Below are positions 10,801 through 25,100 of a DNA stretch of 64,000 nucleotides, one piece after another. Source of the DNA: Oasisia sp. SBJ-2009 (taxonomy: Eukaryota > Annelida > Polychaeta > Sabellida > Siboglinidae); assembly GCA_964017155.1 (NCBI GenBank), contig OZ024862.1:42830307-42894306 (forward strand), given 5' to 3'. The notes under the pieces are model-generated. The model was not told the DNA's origin. It was given only the letters and a program-made list of their open reading frames with translations, and did no database searches. Every line of letters starts with the position of its first letter. Positions within the stretch are counted from its first letter, which is position 1. Position numbers and translations under genes: made by a program.

Positions 10801-13800
10801 GTTTGGTGATATGGGCCTAATAGAGCTAAGAAAAACTAACAATTTCCAACCTCAATCACATTTTTAACGTCAGCGGTTTAGCAGAAAAAATTGTAGAACA
10901 TATATCTATAGAAAGTCTATGGAAAACGCCATTTTAGAAAAAACAGTGACGTATGAGACTTGCCACCACTGATAGGCCAGTGGTTGTCGTAATATACTTC
11001 TTGGCAACTCCGTCGGGTGGCGCTGTGACTTTGCACTCACAAAACAGCGTAAATAATAACATGGATTTTCTGATTCTTCGTCTGACGGAAATAGCACGGA
11101 TTCACAAGTGGCTGGATATAGATTTCCTGTGTTGTCAGACAGACCAGATGTCCGTGGTGGTGAAGACCCAAGGGAAATTGAAATGACGAGAAGAGAAACA
11201 ACCAGTCCAGAGGCAGACACGGCATCGCCATCGACTGGTGTCAACAATGACATGTACTGTCCGACCTAACCATGAAAACGACCGCTAGCAGCCGCCAAAC
11301 TTCTCATCACTTGTCTTACATACATATACATACACTATGTTATAAAATAAAATCACTTGCATTCCTCTAACGAAGAAAATTCACAAAAGTAACTCGATCG
11401 CAGATCCCGACGGCAACTCAGGCTCTTCGGTTACCGTAACATCGCTATAAAAGTTAGATTTACACAAAATAACGTTAGGCGGCGCGGTGGTGCACGCGAA
11501 TAATAATAATGCAGTAAATAAACTTTATTTACTGCATTCGCACGCGCGAAATAGTTTAATTAATCAAGTAATAATTAATTATTATCATTACAAAGATCTT
11601 CAGAAAATGTTAAGTTTTCTTATAATATAATTATAATATTTTTTTTCTTATAGCGCCAAATCCATAATTGTTTGTGGCGCTTCACAATATGATGTTATTA
11701 AAATATATGCAATAAGACGAATGCTACCCCCAGGTAATATTAAAAAAATTAAAAAATGCATGTGTTTGCATAAAATTACGTGTTGTTCGATGATGTCACA
11801 TTGTTAATTTTCAGAATATTTCTATAAACATCCCGCGTGTACTGCAAGCATGCAAGCTTATATTATATAAACGATGTTTTTAACAATGATAACGAAACAT
11901 TAACATATTATTATTTTTGAATGCTCCAAAACCTTCTTTTTCTACCGTCATATATTTCCCATATTATATTCATATTCTGCTTAAATTTCAGTGATTTATT
12001 GTCCCGATAATTAATACAGTGTTTTGTCCAAAAATAATTATTATTACATATCTGGTGGTGGAAATATAATTCATGAGTAGAAAAATGTATAGCTTCAATA
12101 ATATTTTCTTATGCATACTGTGTGTATGTGCTGAATGAAAATTATTGTTACGTCGTAATTATTTTACAATCTTAATTATTTATTACCTTTACATTAATTT
12201 ACCACTATTGTTGTTATGGAATTTGTATGGGTTCTTTTTAATACTGATAGGTCACTTAGTTAATTACATAGACACACATATTTTCATTATTTATTTTGAA
12301 ATATTATCTGTGGGTAGTATTCTTCTTATTGTATTTTTAATAGCAGTATGTTGTGAAGCGCCACAACCAATTATGGATGTAACGCTATATAAATAAAATA
12401 CTATATTATAATAAAACTTATAATTTCCTGCAAATCATAGTGATGATAATAATTAATTATTACTATATTATTTACAATTAATTAAACTATTTTGCGCGTG
12501 CGAATGCAGTAAGTAAAGTTTATCAATATTCGCGCGCACAAACGTGCCGTCTAATGGCATTTTGTGTAAGGCTATCTTATTTTTGTGATTTTACGGTACC
12601 GGCCAGCGGTCATCGAAATTGCCGTCGACATCAGCGCGTTTGTTTTATGGATTTTCTTCGTTAGAGGAATGCAAGTGATTTTATTTTATAACGTAGTGTA
12701 TGTATATGTATGTAACATACGCTAGGATAAGTTTGGCGGCTGTTGGTGGTCGTTTTGATGGTTAGGTCAATCAAATTGGGTCGTCTTGGATCGGCGCTGT
12801 GTCTGTGACTGTCCCAACGAATCCACCGAAACACTGTTTCAGTTCTGCTCGATTCAAAGGTTAACAAGAAGACATCTTAGTGATACTGTCTTTCACTGTA
12901 CTGTTACCATAAGCGTATGAGGAACAGTGTGGCATATTGCTGTTGCGATTTCATGGTAAACTGACGTAAGGCAACTTTTAGCGTACCGCTTGGCTCTCTG
13001 TTATGACAGCTGAACCAGCTCTCTGACGTATTACTTTTCCAAACTGCTGGGTTGTGATTGGTTGCAAGGTTGAAGATGGGCCGGTTCATGGTGTCAGTGA
13101 TTTAGCTAGATTTCCCCACTTTAAGACCACTTTCTGAGGTAACCACTAAGGTGAAAAATTGGATTTTAGATGCAAATGATTAGCTAGTGTAAACTCTTTT
13201 AGGTGCATAACACTAAACTGTTGCCTTTTTTTTTCACTTTAAGGCTACAATTCAAAGGCTACAAGACAAAAGTGATTGTGCTGCAAACAACCAGTATATA
13301 TATTTGTACTACTGCACTGGTTGAAAGTATTATATAAAACAGTACTTACCACCAGAGGCGGACAAACAGCTCTCGCCTCCAGGGGATTTCTGCCGAATCC
13401 AGCATAGCTAGAGTCTCCTCCTCTGTATCTGCCACGAGTAGGATCCAATGGGACTCGGGCTTGCAAGGGTCATCAGGCGATGAAAACTCAACACAGATCG
13501 GTTGGAGAATAAATCGACATCCCTAATTTGCAAAACAAAAATACAAATTAATAAACCCATTGCAGCACAAAAAACAGACAAGTGTTAGGGTTTCACAGTT
13601 TGAACCACTTTTTGATTTAGAAGATTAACCTCTCAACATTTCAGATGGGGCAATGACTGATCATATAATACTAACCCACTCATTAGCCTACATTGCTACA
13701 AATAATAACAAAAAACTTAAACTCTCATCTCTCATTCATTGAGATCCTTAACCACACCTGTCTCACATTATTCTCCTTAACCACCTATCTCTCCTTTTTC

Positions 13801-14225
13801 TCTATAACTATCTGGATTCTGCATCTCTCTGTCTGTCTGTCTCTCTGCCTTTCTCTGTCTGTCTGTCTGTCTGTCTCTGTCTGTCTGTCTGTCTCTCTCT
13901 CTTTCTGTCTGTCTCTATCTCTCTGTCTGTCTGTCTCTCTCTCTGTCTCTCTGTCAGTCTCTCATTCTCTCATAACCATCTGGATTCTGTGTCTCTCTCT
14001 GCCTCTCTCTTTCTCTGTCTGTCTGTCTGTCCCTCCCTCCCTCCCTCCCTCCCCCCCCCCGCCCGCCCGTCCGCCCGTCCGTCCGTCCGTCCGTCCGTCC
14101 GTCCGTCCGTCCGTCCGTCCATCCGTCTCTCTCTCTCTCTGTCTCTCTGTCTCTCTGTCTCTCTGTCTCTCTGTCTCTCTCTGTCTCTCTCTGTCTCTCT
14201 CACTCGCTGTCAGTCTCTATCTCTC

Positions 14226-14258
<33 letters not shown>

Positions 14259-14309
14259 GAGTCTCTCTGTCTCTCCCTCTGTGTCTGCCTGCCTGCCTGC
14301 CTGCCTGCC

Positions 14310-14361
<52 letters not shown>

Positions 14362-17300
14362 TGAGGTTTAGGTTTGTGTGTGTGTGTGTGTGTGCGTGCG
14401 TGTTTGTTTGTTTGTTTCTGTGTGTGTGTGTGTGTGTGTGCGTGTGTGTGTGTGTGTGTGCGTGTACGTGTACGTGTGTGTGTGTGTGTGTGTGTCTGTC
14501 TCTCTCTTTCTGTCTGTCTCTTTGTGTGTCTTTGTCGCTGTCTCTCTGTCTGTCTCTCTGTCTGTCTGTCTATCTCGCTCTCTCTATCTCTCATTCTGTC
14601 TGTCTGTCTGTCTGGCTGTCTGTCTATCTCGCTCTCTCTATCTCTCATTCTGTCTGTCTGTCTGTCTGTCTGTCTGGCTGTCTGTCTATCTCGCTCTCTC
14701 TATCTCTCATTCTGTCTGTCTGACTGGCTGTCTGTCTATCTTGCTCTCTCTGTCTCTCTGTCTGTCTGTGTCTGTCTGTCTGTATTTCTGTTTGTCTCTC
14801 TCTCTCTGTCTCTGTCTCTCTAATATTTGAGCTAAAACGTGTATTATTTGCCATTCTTACATGGTGTTCCATTATTTTGATTTCCAGCATTTAAGTTAGA
14901 CAAGTCTAATTTATTTGATTACAGCTAATTCCATCGCATTAGACCACAACAATTTCTTAATCAAGTGATGACCATAGATCCAAATAAACAAAGACCATAA
15001 TGAAGTTTCATTATGCAATTTGTTTGTTTACAATTACTCCATCACAAACATTAACACTTCACATATGATAGAAGAAATAATAATGGTTCAATATTAACGT
15101 AAATTCAAGCCTCAATCATTATTCTTGCTATGAAAAGTTAATGTGTTTTGCCCACAGCAGGTTATGACCATGATAAAATATGTTCTATTTTTAAGGACAG
15201 CTGCTTACCTGTCGAATCCGTATTGTTGGGAATTGAGGCTTCCCTCTTGACAGTATACTTTCCTGCACATGAACATCCTTGTTTGAGCGGAACTTTCCGA
15301 AGTATGCATCGATAACCTGTAACAATCCACTGACGCCATCAATAAATTTAATGATACACTCAAATTAAGTTGAGGAGGTACAGTTGCATCTGGTAATCTT
15401 TAATTAGAAAGTCAATCAATAAGACTTAACTGGAATAGATATTTAACGAACAAATCTTTGTATCAGTTTGTATGAGTAACACATTATGAGTTATAAAAAC
15501 ATTCTATACAAATATACATGTGTATGCAATTATACACCTGTGTACAAAGACATGTTGAAAAGGTGGAATAGATCGAGAGCATTTATGCTACATCCACATA
15601 CATTTTCTGAAAAAACACATACGTGGTTATTCACCCGTGCACTTGGGCAAACAGTCTTCACATCTTCTGGCCTCAAGATATGGCCATGAACTCTCATCTC
15701 ATCAGATGGAGGCGCCTGTGACGAAAGAATAAACTTGACAATGAAAACAACAACATTGCCCATCACTTCTTTGCCATTTATCATCATCTGCGTTTAACGG
15801 CGGTGTTCCCAGGCTCTGCTGTGTTCACCTTCCTCCCAGTCGCCTGTCTCAATCTGGGTTGACTGACACCCATCAGCCTCAAGTCTGCAGACACAGTGTG
15901 CTAACATGTTTTCCTAGACCTGCCAAAGGGACTTCTTTTGCCAGAACCAGTGACACTAACAGTGTGGCGCAGGACACTAGACCGGCACTGGCGCAGGACA
16001 CTAGACCGGCACTGGTGCAGGACACTAGACCGGCACTGGCGCAGGACACTAGACCGGCACTGGCGCAGGACACTAGACCGACACTGGCGCAGGACACTAG
16101 ACCGACACTGGCACAGGACACTAGACCGGCACTGGCGCAGGACACTAGACCGGCACTGGTGCAGGACACTAGACCAGCACTGACGCAGGACTCTAGACCG
16201 GCACTGGCGCAGGACACTAGACCGGCACTGGCGCAGGACACTAGACCGGTACTGGCGCAGGACACTAGACCGACACTGGCGCAGGACACTAGACAGGCAT
16301 GTGTGTGTGTGTGTGTGCGCGCGCATGCCAATACTTGCATGTACGTGGTGTTTGCGTGCTTGTACCTGTGCATGGGTACATGTGTGTGTTTGTGTATTTG
16401 CATGTGCTTTTCCATATGTAATCTAATAAAATTTAATAATAAATTATAACCACATACTGTTGGCTCTACCGTGGTAGCAGGGCTATCCACGTCACTGTCA
16501 CGGCCACTGTGAACGTCGTATCCAACAATGACGGGGGCAACCTGGGAACTTGGCTGCAACAATACAAAACCCAGTGTATACACATGTACATAATGTGTAT
16601 GTATAATATATATATATATATATTTATGACATTGGATTTATATTACTAAGAACATGAAGGAAACAAGTAAGTGTATGATGGAAATACTGGCCTTGACTGC
16701 TTTATTACTAACAATACAAATGATACCTAGTGACTATCCCACGGTTGCAACTTAAAGACTAGACAATGAACTACTGGTTGGATTAAGTCCAAACCATGTA
16801 AAACCTAGGTATAAACATAAAAATAGCAACTAAACGTGGGTGCCACCTGCAGAGCAGATGGTGGCAGCCACCAATACATACAAATAAATAACTAAATAAA
16901 TAAATACTTTATATACAATGATAACTGTTTTGATTTATAATCCACTGAATCTACTGATGTTTACACAGCATTTTTATCTTACTTTTATTCATTATATTTA
17001 TTTATCTTTATTATTTTTATTTGTAACATATTTACTATTTATATTGTAGTTTTAATGAAGTAACATGTAAAATGCTGTAAATGCTATGAATATTATGCAC
17101 TATATAAAATAAATATTATTATTATTATTGAAATACAATAAAACCTATCTTTGGAGACCGCCCCTTCTGCACAGCAAGTGACCTCTCAAGACAGGTGGTC
17201 TCTCAAGACAAGTGGGCTCTCAAGACAAGTGGGCTCTCATGACAGGTTGTACAAAAATCATGTCGGTTTAATTATGAATATGTCCATGTTTTATTAACTA

Positions 17301-19120
17301 TTAAATTACTAACACCAATTTAAACAAATATAAATATATTGAATGTAAATGTGTATACATATTATAATAGTAACTTGCAATTTTTTAAACATACCATGAC
17401 ATGTCAGTCTTTAATTAATTGAGCTATGGAGTTTGTTGTACACAAGTATTTATGTTAGAAATGCCACAAGTTTGATTTAATTTAATTCATAACAATTTTA
17501 GAGTGATATTTTTAAACCATAGTATGTTAAATTTATCAAGTTAAAACAATGCACAAAATGTGACAGATGCCAGAGCAACATACTAGAAATAGCGCTTACA
17601 TAATCTAAGCTTGTGTGCTCTCAGCACTTGATACATTAAAACCTATCTTTGGAGACCACCCCTTCAGCAAATTTGGTTTCCAAATATGTTTGCGACTGCG
17701 GGGTTTTGATTTGTTATGACCTATGTTCCCTAGTGGGATTACCTTACCATTATAAAGGCATGGCATGGACAACTTGGGGCTTAATAGAGTAAAACCTGTG
17801 TTGTGCAGCATCTGTCATGCGCAACCACTCGTCTTGAATGACCGTTTTTCTAGGCACGGATAGTAAAGACGCTAGAAATGGAACATTTCATATAATTAAA
17901 TAACATAAGCATCATACTGCTGGCTCAATGTTGGTAGCACGACTAACGACATCAGGTCGTGGGCGATGGACTTCCTGAGTGTGGCATCCAACAGCGGCAC
18001 AGACGAACTGAGAACTTGACTGAAACAATACAAAGAACCAGTGACAGAACTGAAGCCATTGATCACACATGAAGAGTTAAAAATAGGTATTACTATTTGA
18101 TTTGGGGCCACAGGAGTACCAGGGTTCATTGTCATTGATAATATAGTTTTACATAACTTTGTAGTCTTGCTACAATTTATTACAACGTATTTTAATAATC
18201 ACATAACTACCACAATTTGACACATCAGTATATTATACTATATATATATATATTATTTGTATCATCACATATCTGTTATTTGTGACAAAACATAATATAT
18301 GAATACTGAAAAGGCACATTTCACATCAATTCCATTTCTTAAAATGTGTGTGTTGTGTGTTGTGTGTGTATATATTATAAGTTAGAAATGGAATATTCGG
18401 GAAAATGTTCACCAAGTTGGCAGTATATTATTCCAATTTTTTTATAATTACTCAAATTAGAACACTGCTAGTTGTGTAATTATGAAATATGTTTGGAAGA
18501 AAGGGAATATTTAATAAAACTAAATAACATAAGCAACTTACTATTGGCCTAAATGAAAGACTGCTAAATTCTGCAGTCACGTTGTCCCCATCTGTTTCTT
18601 CATGTTCGATGGTGCTGGATTGTGTACACTGATGTTTGGCAGTGTCGAGTTCGGTCCTTGGCTGCAACAGTGTAGATAACCAGTGTCAGGAATGAAGACA
18701 TACAACTGAGCTTGGTAGTGCATCCAACTCTTGGTACACATGACCGAGTTTGCTGTAATTGCACTATAGTTATTAAGAAAAAAACAATCTTTGTTTAAAT
18801 ACCAAATAAAATTATTCGGCTGATTGTTGTACACACATACGTCTTAGTTTTTCTAGAATCTCTTGTTGTAATGATGTTGCAATATACCATATTATAATTA
18901 TTCTGTGTATGACTTCTGGGATGTTGCTATGCTTGCATTACTTTATTATCTTCAATAGATTGTAGTGTTTACCTCATCTTCATCTTCTTTAGCCTCCACT
19001 GCAAGACAGAAGAGTTCAGTATATAATTCTCTTTTTCTTATTCAAATATAATATTAAACAAACTGTAATATATATCTGTCTGTATATCAATGCTTGAAAA
19101 CACACGTCTCAACTCACACA

Positions 19121-19152
<32 letters not shown>

Positions 19153-22100
19153 CAGATAGAATATAGACCCCACAGATAGAATATAGGGTTCATTTTCACA
19201 CAACCCAGGGTTCATTTTCACAGAAAATGGACCCGGGGGTCCATATTCTATTTTAGAATTTGGACCCCCCTTATAGAATTTGGACCCCCTTTTAAAAAGT
19301 TGAACTATTTGCTAAAATAGTATAATGCACTTCATAGATTGTAATTAGAATATCACAGCCATCATTGATAATACTTGTAAAAACACTTTTTATTTTTACA
19401 TTTTAGCCATCATTACCATTAAAATGTTAGTCATCTTTAACTATGAATACTCAGTATCCTATCAACTGCTAAAATGTGTGAATTGTTCCGTATTGTGGGA
19501 TGGTTGAATAACTATAATTAAGGGTAGTATTTACTCATTCATTCATTTATTGTCATGTCAACAAAATACAATACACAGAGAAAATAATTGTGTTAATGTT
19601 TCATGTAAGACCAGTTCATGTTTTCAAACTTTGAATAGACCAGTCTCCCTTTCAACAGTGCTCATACAAGCTTACTAACAGCTTGTACGAGACTTAAATT
19701 TTCAATTTGGAAATCTGAATCACAGGTATGGCTCAGTTTCTAAGTTACATCAGGAATAAATTATATCAACAACACAACCCAGGGTTCATTTTCTATAGGG
19801 GTCCATTTTCTATGGTGGTCCATATTCTATGAGACATACAGAAAATGGACCCCTATAGATTCTGCACCCGGGGTCCATTTTCTATGGGGGGATCCATATT
19901 CTATGGTACATATAGGGTATGGACCCCCAGAGAATATGGACCCAGGTCCACTTTATATGGGGATCGTATTCTAGATAACACTTATAGAAAATGGACCCCT
20001 ACAGATTATGGATCTGGGTCTATTTTCTGTGGGGGGTCTAAACCCGGTCTATATCTATGGCACATATAGAATATGGACCCCAGGTCCAAATTCTACGGAG
20101 GGGTCCATATTCTATAGGGAAGCATTTATATAGCATTTATTCTATAGGGAATATGGACCTGAAGTCCATTTTTCAAGGGGTCCATATTCTATATGACACC
20201 GGCAATCAATTGCTAGTTATGCTCTTAGCAAAGAATATACAAATACTTGTAATCTACCTTCATTGCTGCAACATCCTTGTACAGTGTTGGTTTCACTTGC
20301 GCGCCACAATCTTTCCACACAATCCCGATACGCGATTATGTCGCCTCTCTGATAGTAAATTGTCTCTAAAAGGAAAGGTGTGTGTAATGTCATTGTAGAA
20401 TTTAACACATTGAAGAACAAGCGTGTCTACATTATATCTAAATAGTTTACATTATATAGATAATATAGTAATGTTTTAGTATTTGTTTTCACATGAAAAA
20501 CACACGCTTACATATATTACAGAAGCACAGTTAACAGACATTAAGGTTGCTTTATTAATAAAAATAACCACAGATCCATTAATTTCTTCAAGCTAATTAA
20601 AATGCATAAGTTTATTATTGTTAACATGATAAGCTGTTAACATATGCACCGACAGGCTGACAAAATAACCTGCTTATTAAAATTTCAATGCATTTCTTCT
20701 TTACCATTTTCAGAAAGCTAGAAACAGTAATTGTGTATACCATTTTTCAGGTATCTGCTAGCATGTTGAAGGTTTCATTTAAAACAATTTAAATAAATAG
20801 CAAAACTTTACAAGAGTAGGATGAAATTTGACTTGAATTTAAAGAACTGAATAACTGAGCTTTTAATTACCACAATCAGAGTAATAAAAAAACTGTACCT
20901 CATAAATGAACACCTTTTGAATAATTACCTCTGACAATTGTAACACATCAAATTTTTTGTTCCTTTACATGATTATCTTTTAAACGAGCTTACAAAATTA
21001 TGAACATGAAGAACCACAAACAAAGATTTTAATTTAGTGCTTAAAGCCATGAATCCAGTACCCCAGTTCATATGGTATGCCCTGAATTCTAATTGAATTT
21101 GAATAATTGAATATTCATATTCGATCTGATATTCGATTCTTATTCAAAACTTCTGAGATGTTCCATTTGTATTAAAATAATATTACAAGATAATTTTTAT
21201 ATTCGATTTGATATTCAAACTGAATGAAATCCAATATTTGTCCTAATCTACGGCATGGGCACACTGACATTGTGCTATGCAATAAATACCTATTACATCT
21301 TGAAGTTGAGTGTTGTAACAGCAGTCTTTCATTGTACTCTTCTTAGCTTGTATCAAAGTTGTAATGAAGTAGTCCTTACATTTGTCAATGTAGCTAGCTA
21401 GAATGAACAAAGAAACAACTTGGCAATATATTAAAGGGCAGTTTGGTGCTATGCACCTGAAAGAATTAACATAAACTAACCATTTGCATCTATAATCAAA
21501 TTTTTCACATCAGTGGTTTACTCAGAAAGTGGTCTTAAAGTGGAAGAATCGAGCAAAACTACCGACTCCATGAACGGGACAATCTTATGTCAATGCAACC
21601 AATCAAAACCCACCTTCTCTCTGAGCTTTGGAAAAGTATTGTGTCACTGGGTCGACTGCTGGTTCAGCTGTCATAACAGAGGAGAGCCAAGCAGTTCGAT
21701 AAAAGTGACTTACATCAGTTTACAATGAAATCACAACAGCAATATATGCGCCACTGTTCCACACGCAGTTGTAGCAATTGTTAAGGAAAGACAGTATTAG
21801 ACGACCGGACTGAATAAACCCAACCATGAAAACGCTCACCAACACCAAACAAACTTCTCACATATCCTACATATACATACACTGAGGAGAAAAAGCTGAA
21901 ATTAAATATATCATGTATCAATAAAAAGAATTCAATGAAAATGTATTATGAATGCATGTGTTTGTGTGTGTATGTATATGCATGTAAAAAACAACATAAT
22001 TAGCATGTGATTATATGGTAACATTAAGTAATAAATAGTTGTAGTTATTACTAATGTCAAGGACGGAGAAACACGAGCGGTCAACTTTCACAAATATCGT

Positions 22101-25100
22101 CTTTATTGCAAGTCAGAACAAGAAACCCTGTAACCATACAACATATGGGTTACACTCAAAACATATACAATAGGAACAGGAACAACATCCACCAGCAAAT
22201 ATATACACAGTCCAACACAAGACTAACATTGTCATTAAGAAAATACACCTCACTGATGTTTAGTTACTTGGACCTCAATTAACACAACACATGCGTTACA
22301 CACAAAATATATACAATAGAACACAGGAACAACATTCACCTGCAAATATATAAACAATATATATACCGTCCGACATATGACTAACCCTTGTCCTTACATC
22401 CCCATCGAAAAACACATTTAAAACCATATCACCAACGCAAAACAGTTGCATACAGTCAATCAATAAAATAGGACACGTATAATGAATATAAAAAGTAACT
22501 CATAGTACCTGCCCACAATCGGCGTCAGGATACAATGTACATCACAGGCACATAACAATGGTACTTACAGGTAAAATCAAGCTGGCATTCTATCATACTT
22601 GAAAACACGTGTGCACGCTTTCACAGCGGCAATTCAAGTCCCAATCCTTCCCGCGCGAACCAAATCCCGCTCCCGCACAGCTAATAAAACAACAGCGCCC
22701 TCCACGGTTGATTACCACCAATCAACCACCTATTTAACCAACAGATGGTGCCACCACTATCCAAACACCATTAATCAGCCAAAATACCCAAACACCGTCA
22801 TGGCTGTCCATGACATCTGCCCCAGTTTTGTTTGTATCCGCCCACGGATTACACCACTACCAAACACTTGTGTACCAAAGGTCTCACAATAGACACAGTA
22901 AAAATAAAAAGACAGCAGTACACATGATTACACTCACTGTTTGGTGCGGGCAACCCCCGTCTCCACCTGGAGCAAACACCATTATACTTTCATAGCATTG
23001 AATATAAATTACATAAGGTCTAAACCAAAATTAACAACATAGCAAAATTAAACATGCTAAATGACGCGGGCGACCCGTCTCCACATGGAGCAAACATCAT
23101 AACCATCATAACCATTTTCACCCCACCTGCAAATAGAAGTATAATTCCCCATGACCATATCTCAGCCAGCACTCCTCAGTGAGGTGACACCCATTGCCAC
23201 AACTATTATTGTGTCAATTTACCTTAGCCTGGGACCAATGCCTTACAAGCAACACATTGCATTCAAAAGTAGTGGGTCACCCCCATCCCGCTCGTGCAGG
23301 CAAGCTACTCTCACTCAGACCTGGTAGTGGGTCACCCCCGTCCCGCTCGTGCAGGCAATCTACCCCAAACAAATACTAGCGTACAATGCCAGAGACCTAG
23401 CATACACAGTACCCCAACAGTAAGCGTTGGCCTCCATGCCAACCAAATTAGGTGGCCGCAGCCAGTGCAGATGTTTTCTGCATCTCTCCACCTCTACATC
23501 CAGACTCACCACCCTAGCAACCGACTCGCTGCCCTCACCAGTGTCACCCACCACTCTAGCAACCGACTCGCTGCCCTCACCAGTGTCACCCACCAGACTC
23601 ACCACTCTAGCAACCGACTCGCTGCCCTCACCAGTGTCACCCACCAGACTCACCACTCTAGCAACCGACTCACTGCCCTCACCAGTGTCACCCACCAGAC
23701 TCACCACTCTAGCAACCGACTCGCTGCCCTCACCAGTGTCACCCACCAGACTCACCACTCTAGCAACCGACTCGCTGCCCTCACCAGTGTCACCCACCAG
23801 ACTCACCACCCTAGTAACCGACTCGCTACCCTCACCAGTGTCACCCACCAGACTCACCACTCTAGCAACCGACTCGCTGCCCTCACCAGTGCCACCCACC
23901 AAACTCACCACCATCTGACACGTCGCCACCTCTGGTCTCACCACCACCTGACACGTCGCCACATCTGGTCTCACCACCACCCGACACGTCGCCACCTCTG
24001 GTCTCACCACCACCTGACACGTCGCCACCTCTGGTCTCACCACCACCTGACACGTCGCCATCTCTGGTCTCACCACCACCTGACACGTCGCAACCTCTCG
24101 TCGCACCACCTCGCACCGCTCTACCACCTCACACTCCATTCCCACCATCTCCTCACACATCGCAACCTCTCGTCTCACAACCTCGCACCGCTCCACCACC
24201 GGTCTCTCTGTTGGAGCAGGTGGGGCCCAATCGATCTGTAGAGCCTCCATAAACACTGCCACTAACGCAGCATGGGACTTTGCCAATAACGCCGCAATTT
24301 CCTCGTCCGTCATACTGGTAGTCTGTATAACCTACACGACTGTGCAGCAGGGTCTTCTGATTTCTTTTTGCTGGGCGATCCCACTTCCGGACACCATTTG
24401 TCAAGGATGGAGAAACACGAGCGGTCAACTTTCACAAATATCGTCTTTATTGCAAGTCAGAACAAGAAACCCTGTAACCATACAACATATGGGTTACACT
24501 CAAAACATATACAATAGGAACAGGAACAACATCCACCAGCAAATATATACACAGTCCAACACAAGACTAACATTGTCATTAAGAAAATACACCTCACTGA
24601 TGTTTAGTTACTTGGACCTCAATTAACACAACACATGCGTTACACACAAAATATATACAATAGAACACAGGAACAACATTCACCTGCAAATATATAAACA
24701 ATATATATACCGTCCGACATATGACTAACCCTTGTCCTTACATCCCCATCGAAAAACACATTTAAAACCATATCACCAACGCAAAACAGTTGCATACAGT
24801 CAATCAATAAAATAGGACACGTATAATGAATATAAAAAGTAACTCATAGTACCTGCCCACAATCGGCGTCAGGATACAATGTACATCACAGGCACATAAC
24901 AATGGTACTTACAGGTAAAATCAAGCTGGCATTCTATCATACTTGAAAACACGTGTGCACGCTTTCACAGCGGCAATTCAAGTCCCAATCCTTCCCGCGC
25001 GAACCAAATCCCGCTCCCGCACAGCTAATAAAACAACAGCGCCCTCCACGGTTGATTACCACCAATCAACCACCTATTTAACCAACAGATGGTGCCACCA

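Noticed and set aside
13693..14890. Long overlapping open frames rich in Leu/Ser/Cys and their reverse frames
   Set aside because: Produced by the CTGT/CTCT microsatellite, which lacks stops in many frames; no domain or splice support.
15859..16583. Open frames of 140-234 codons on both strands
   Set aside because: Read-through of the 24-bp minisatellite; the only real coding piece is protease exon 7 (16458-16553).
13806..24110. CRISPR array among the many tandem repeats
   Set aside because: Arrays have no unique spacers of uniform length, and the window is eukaryotic.
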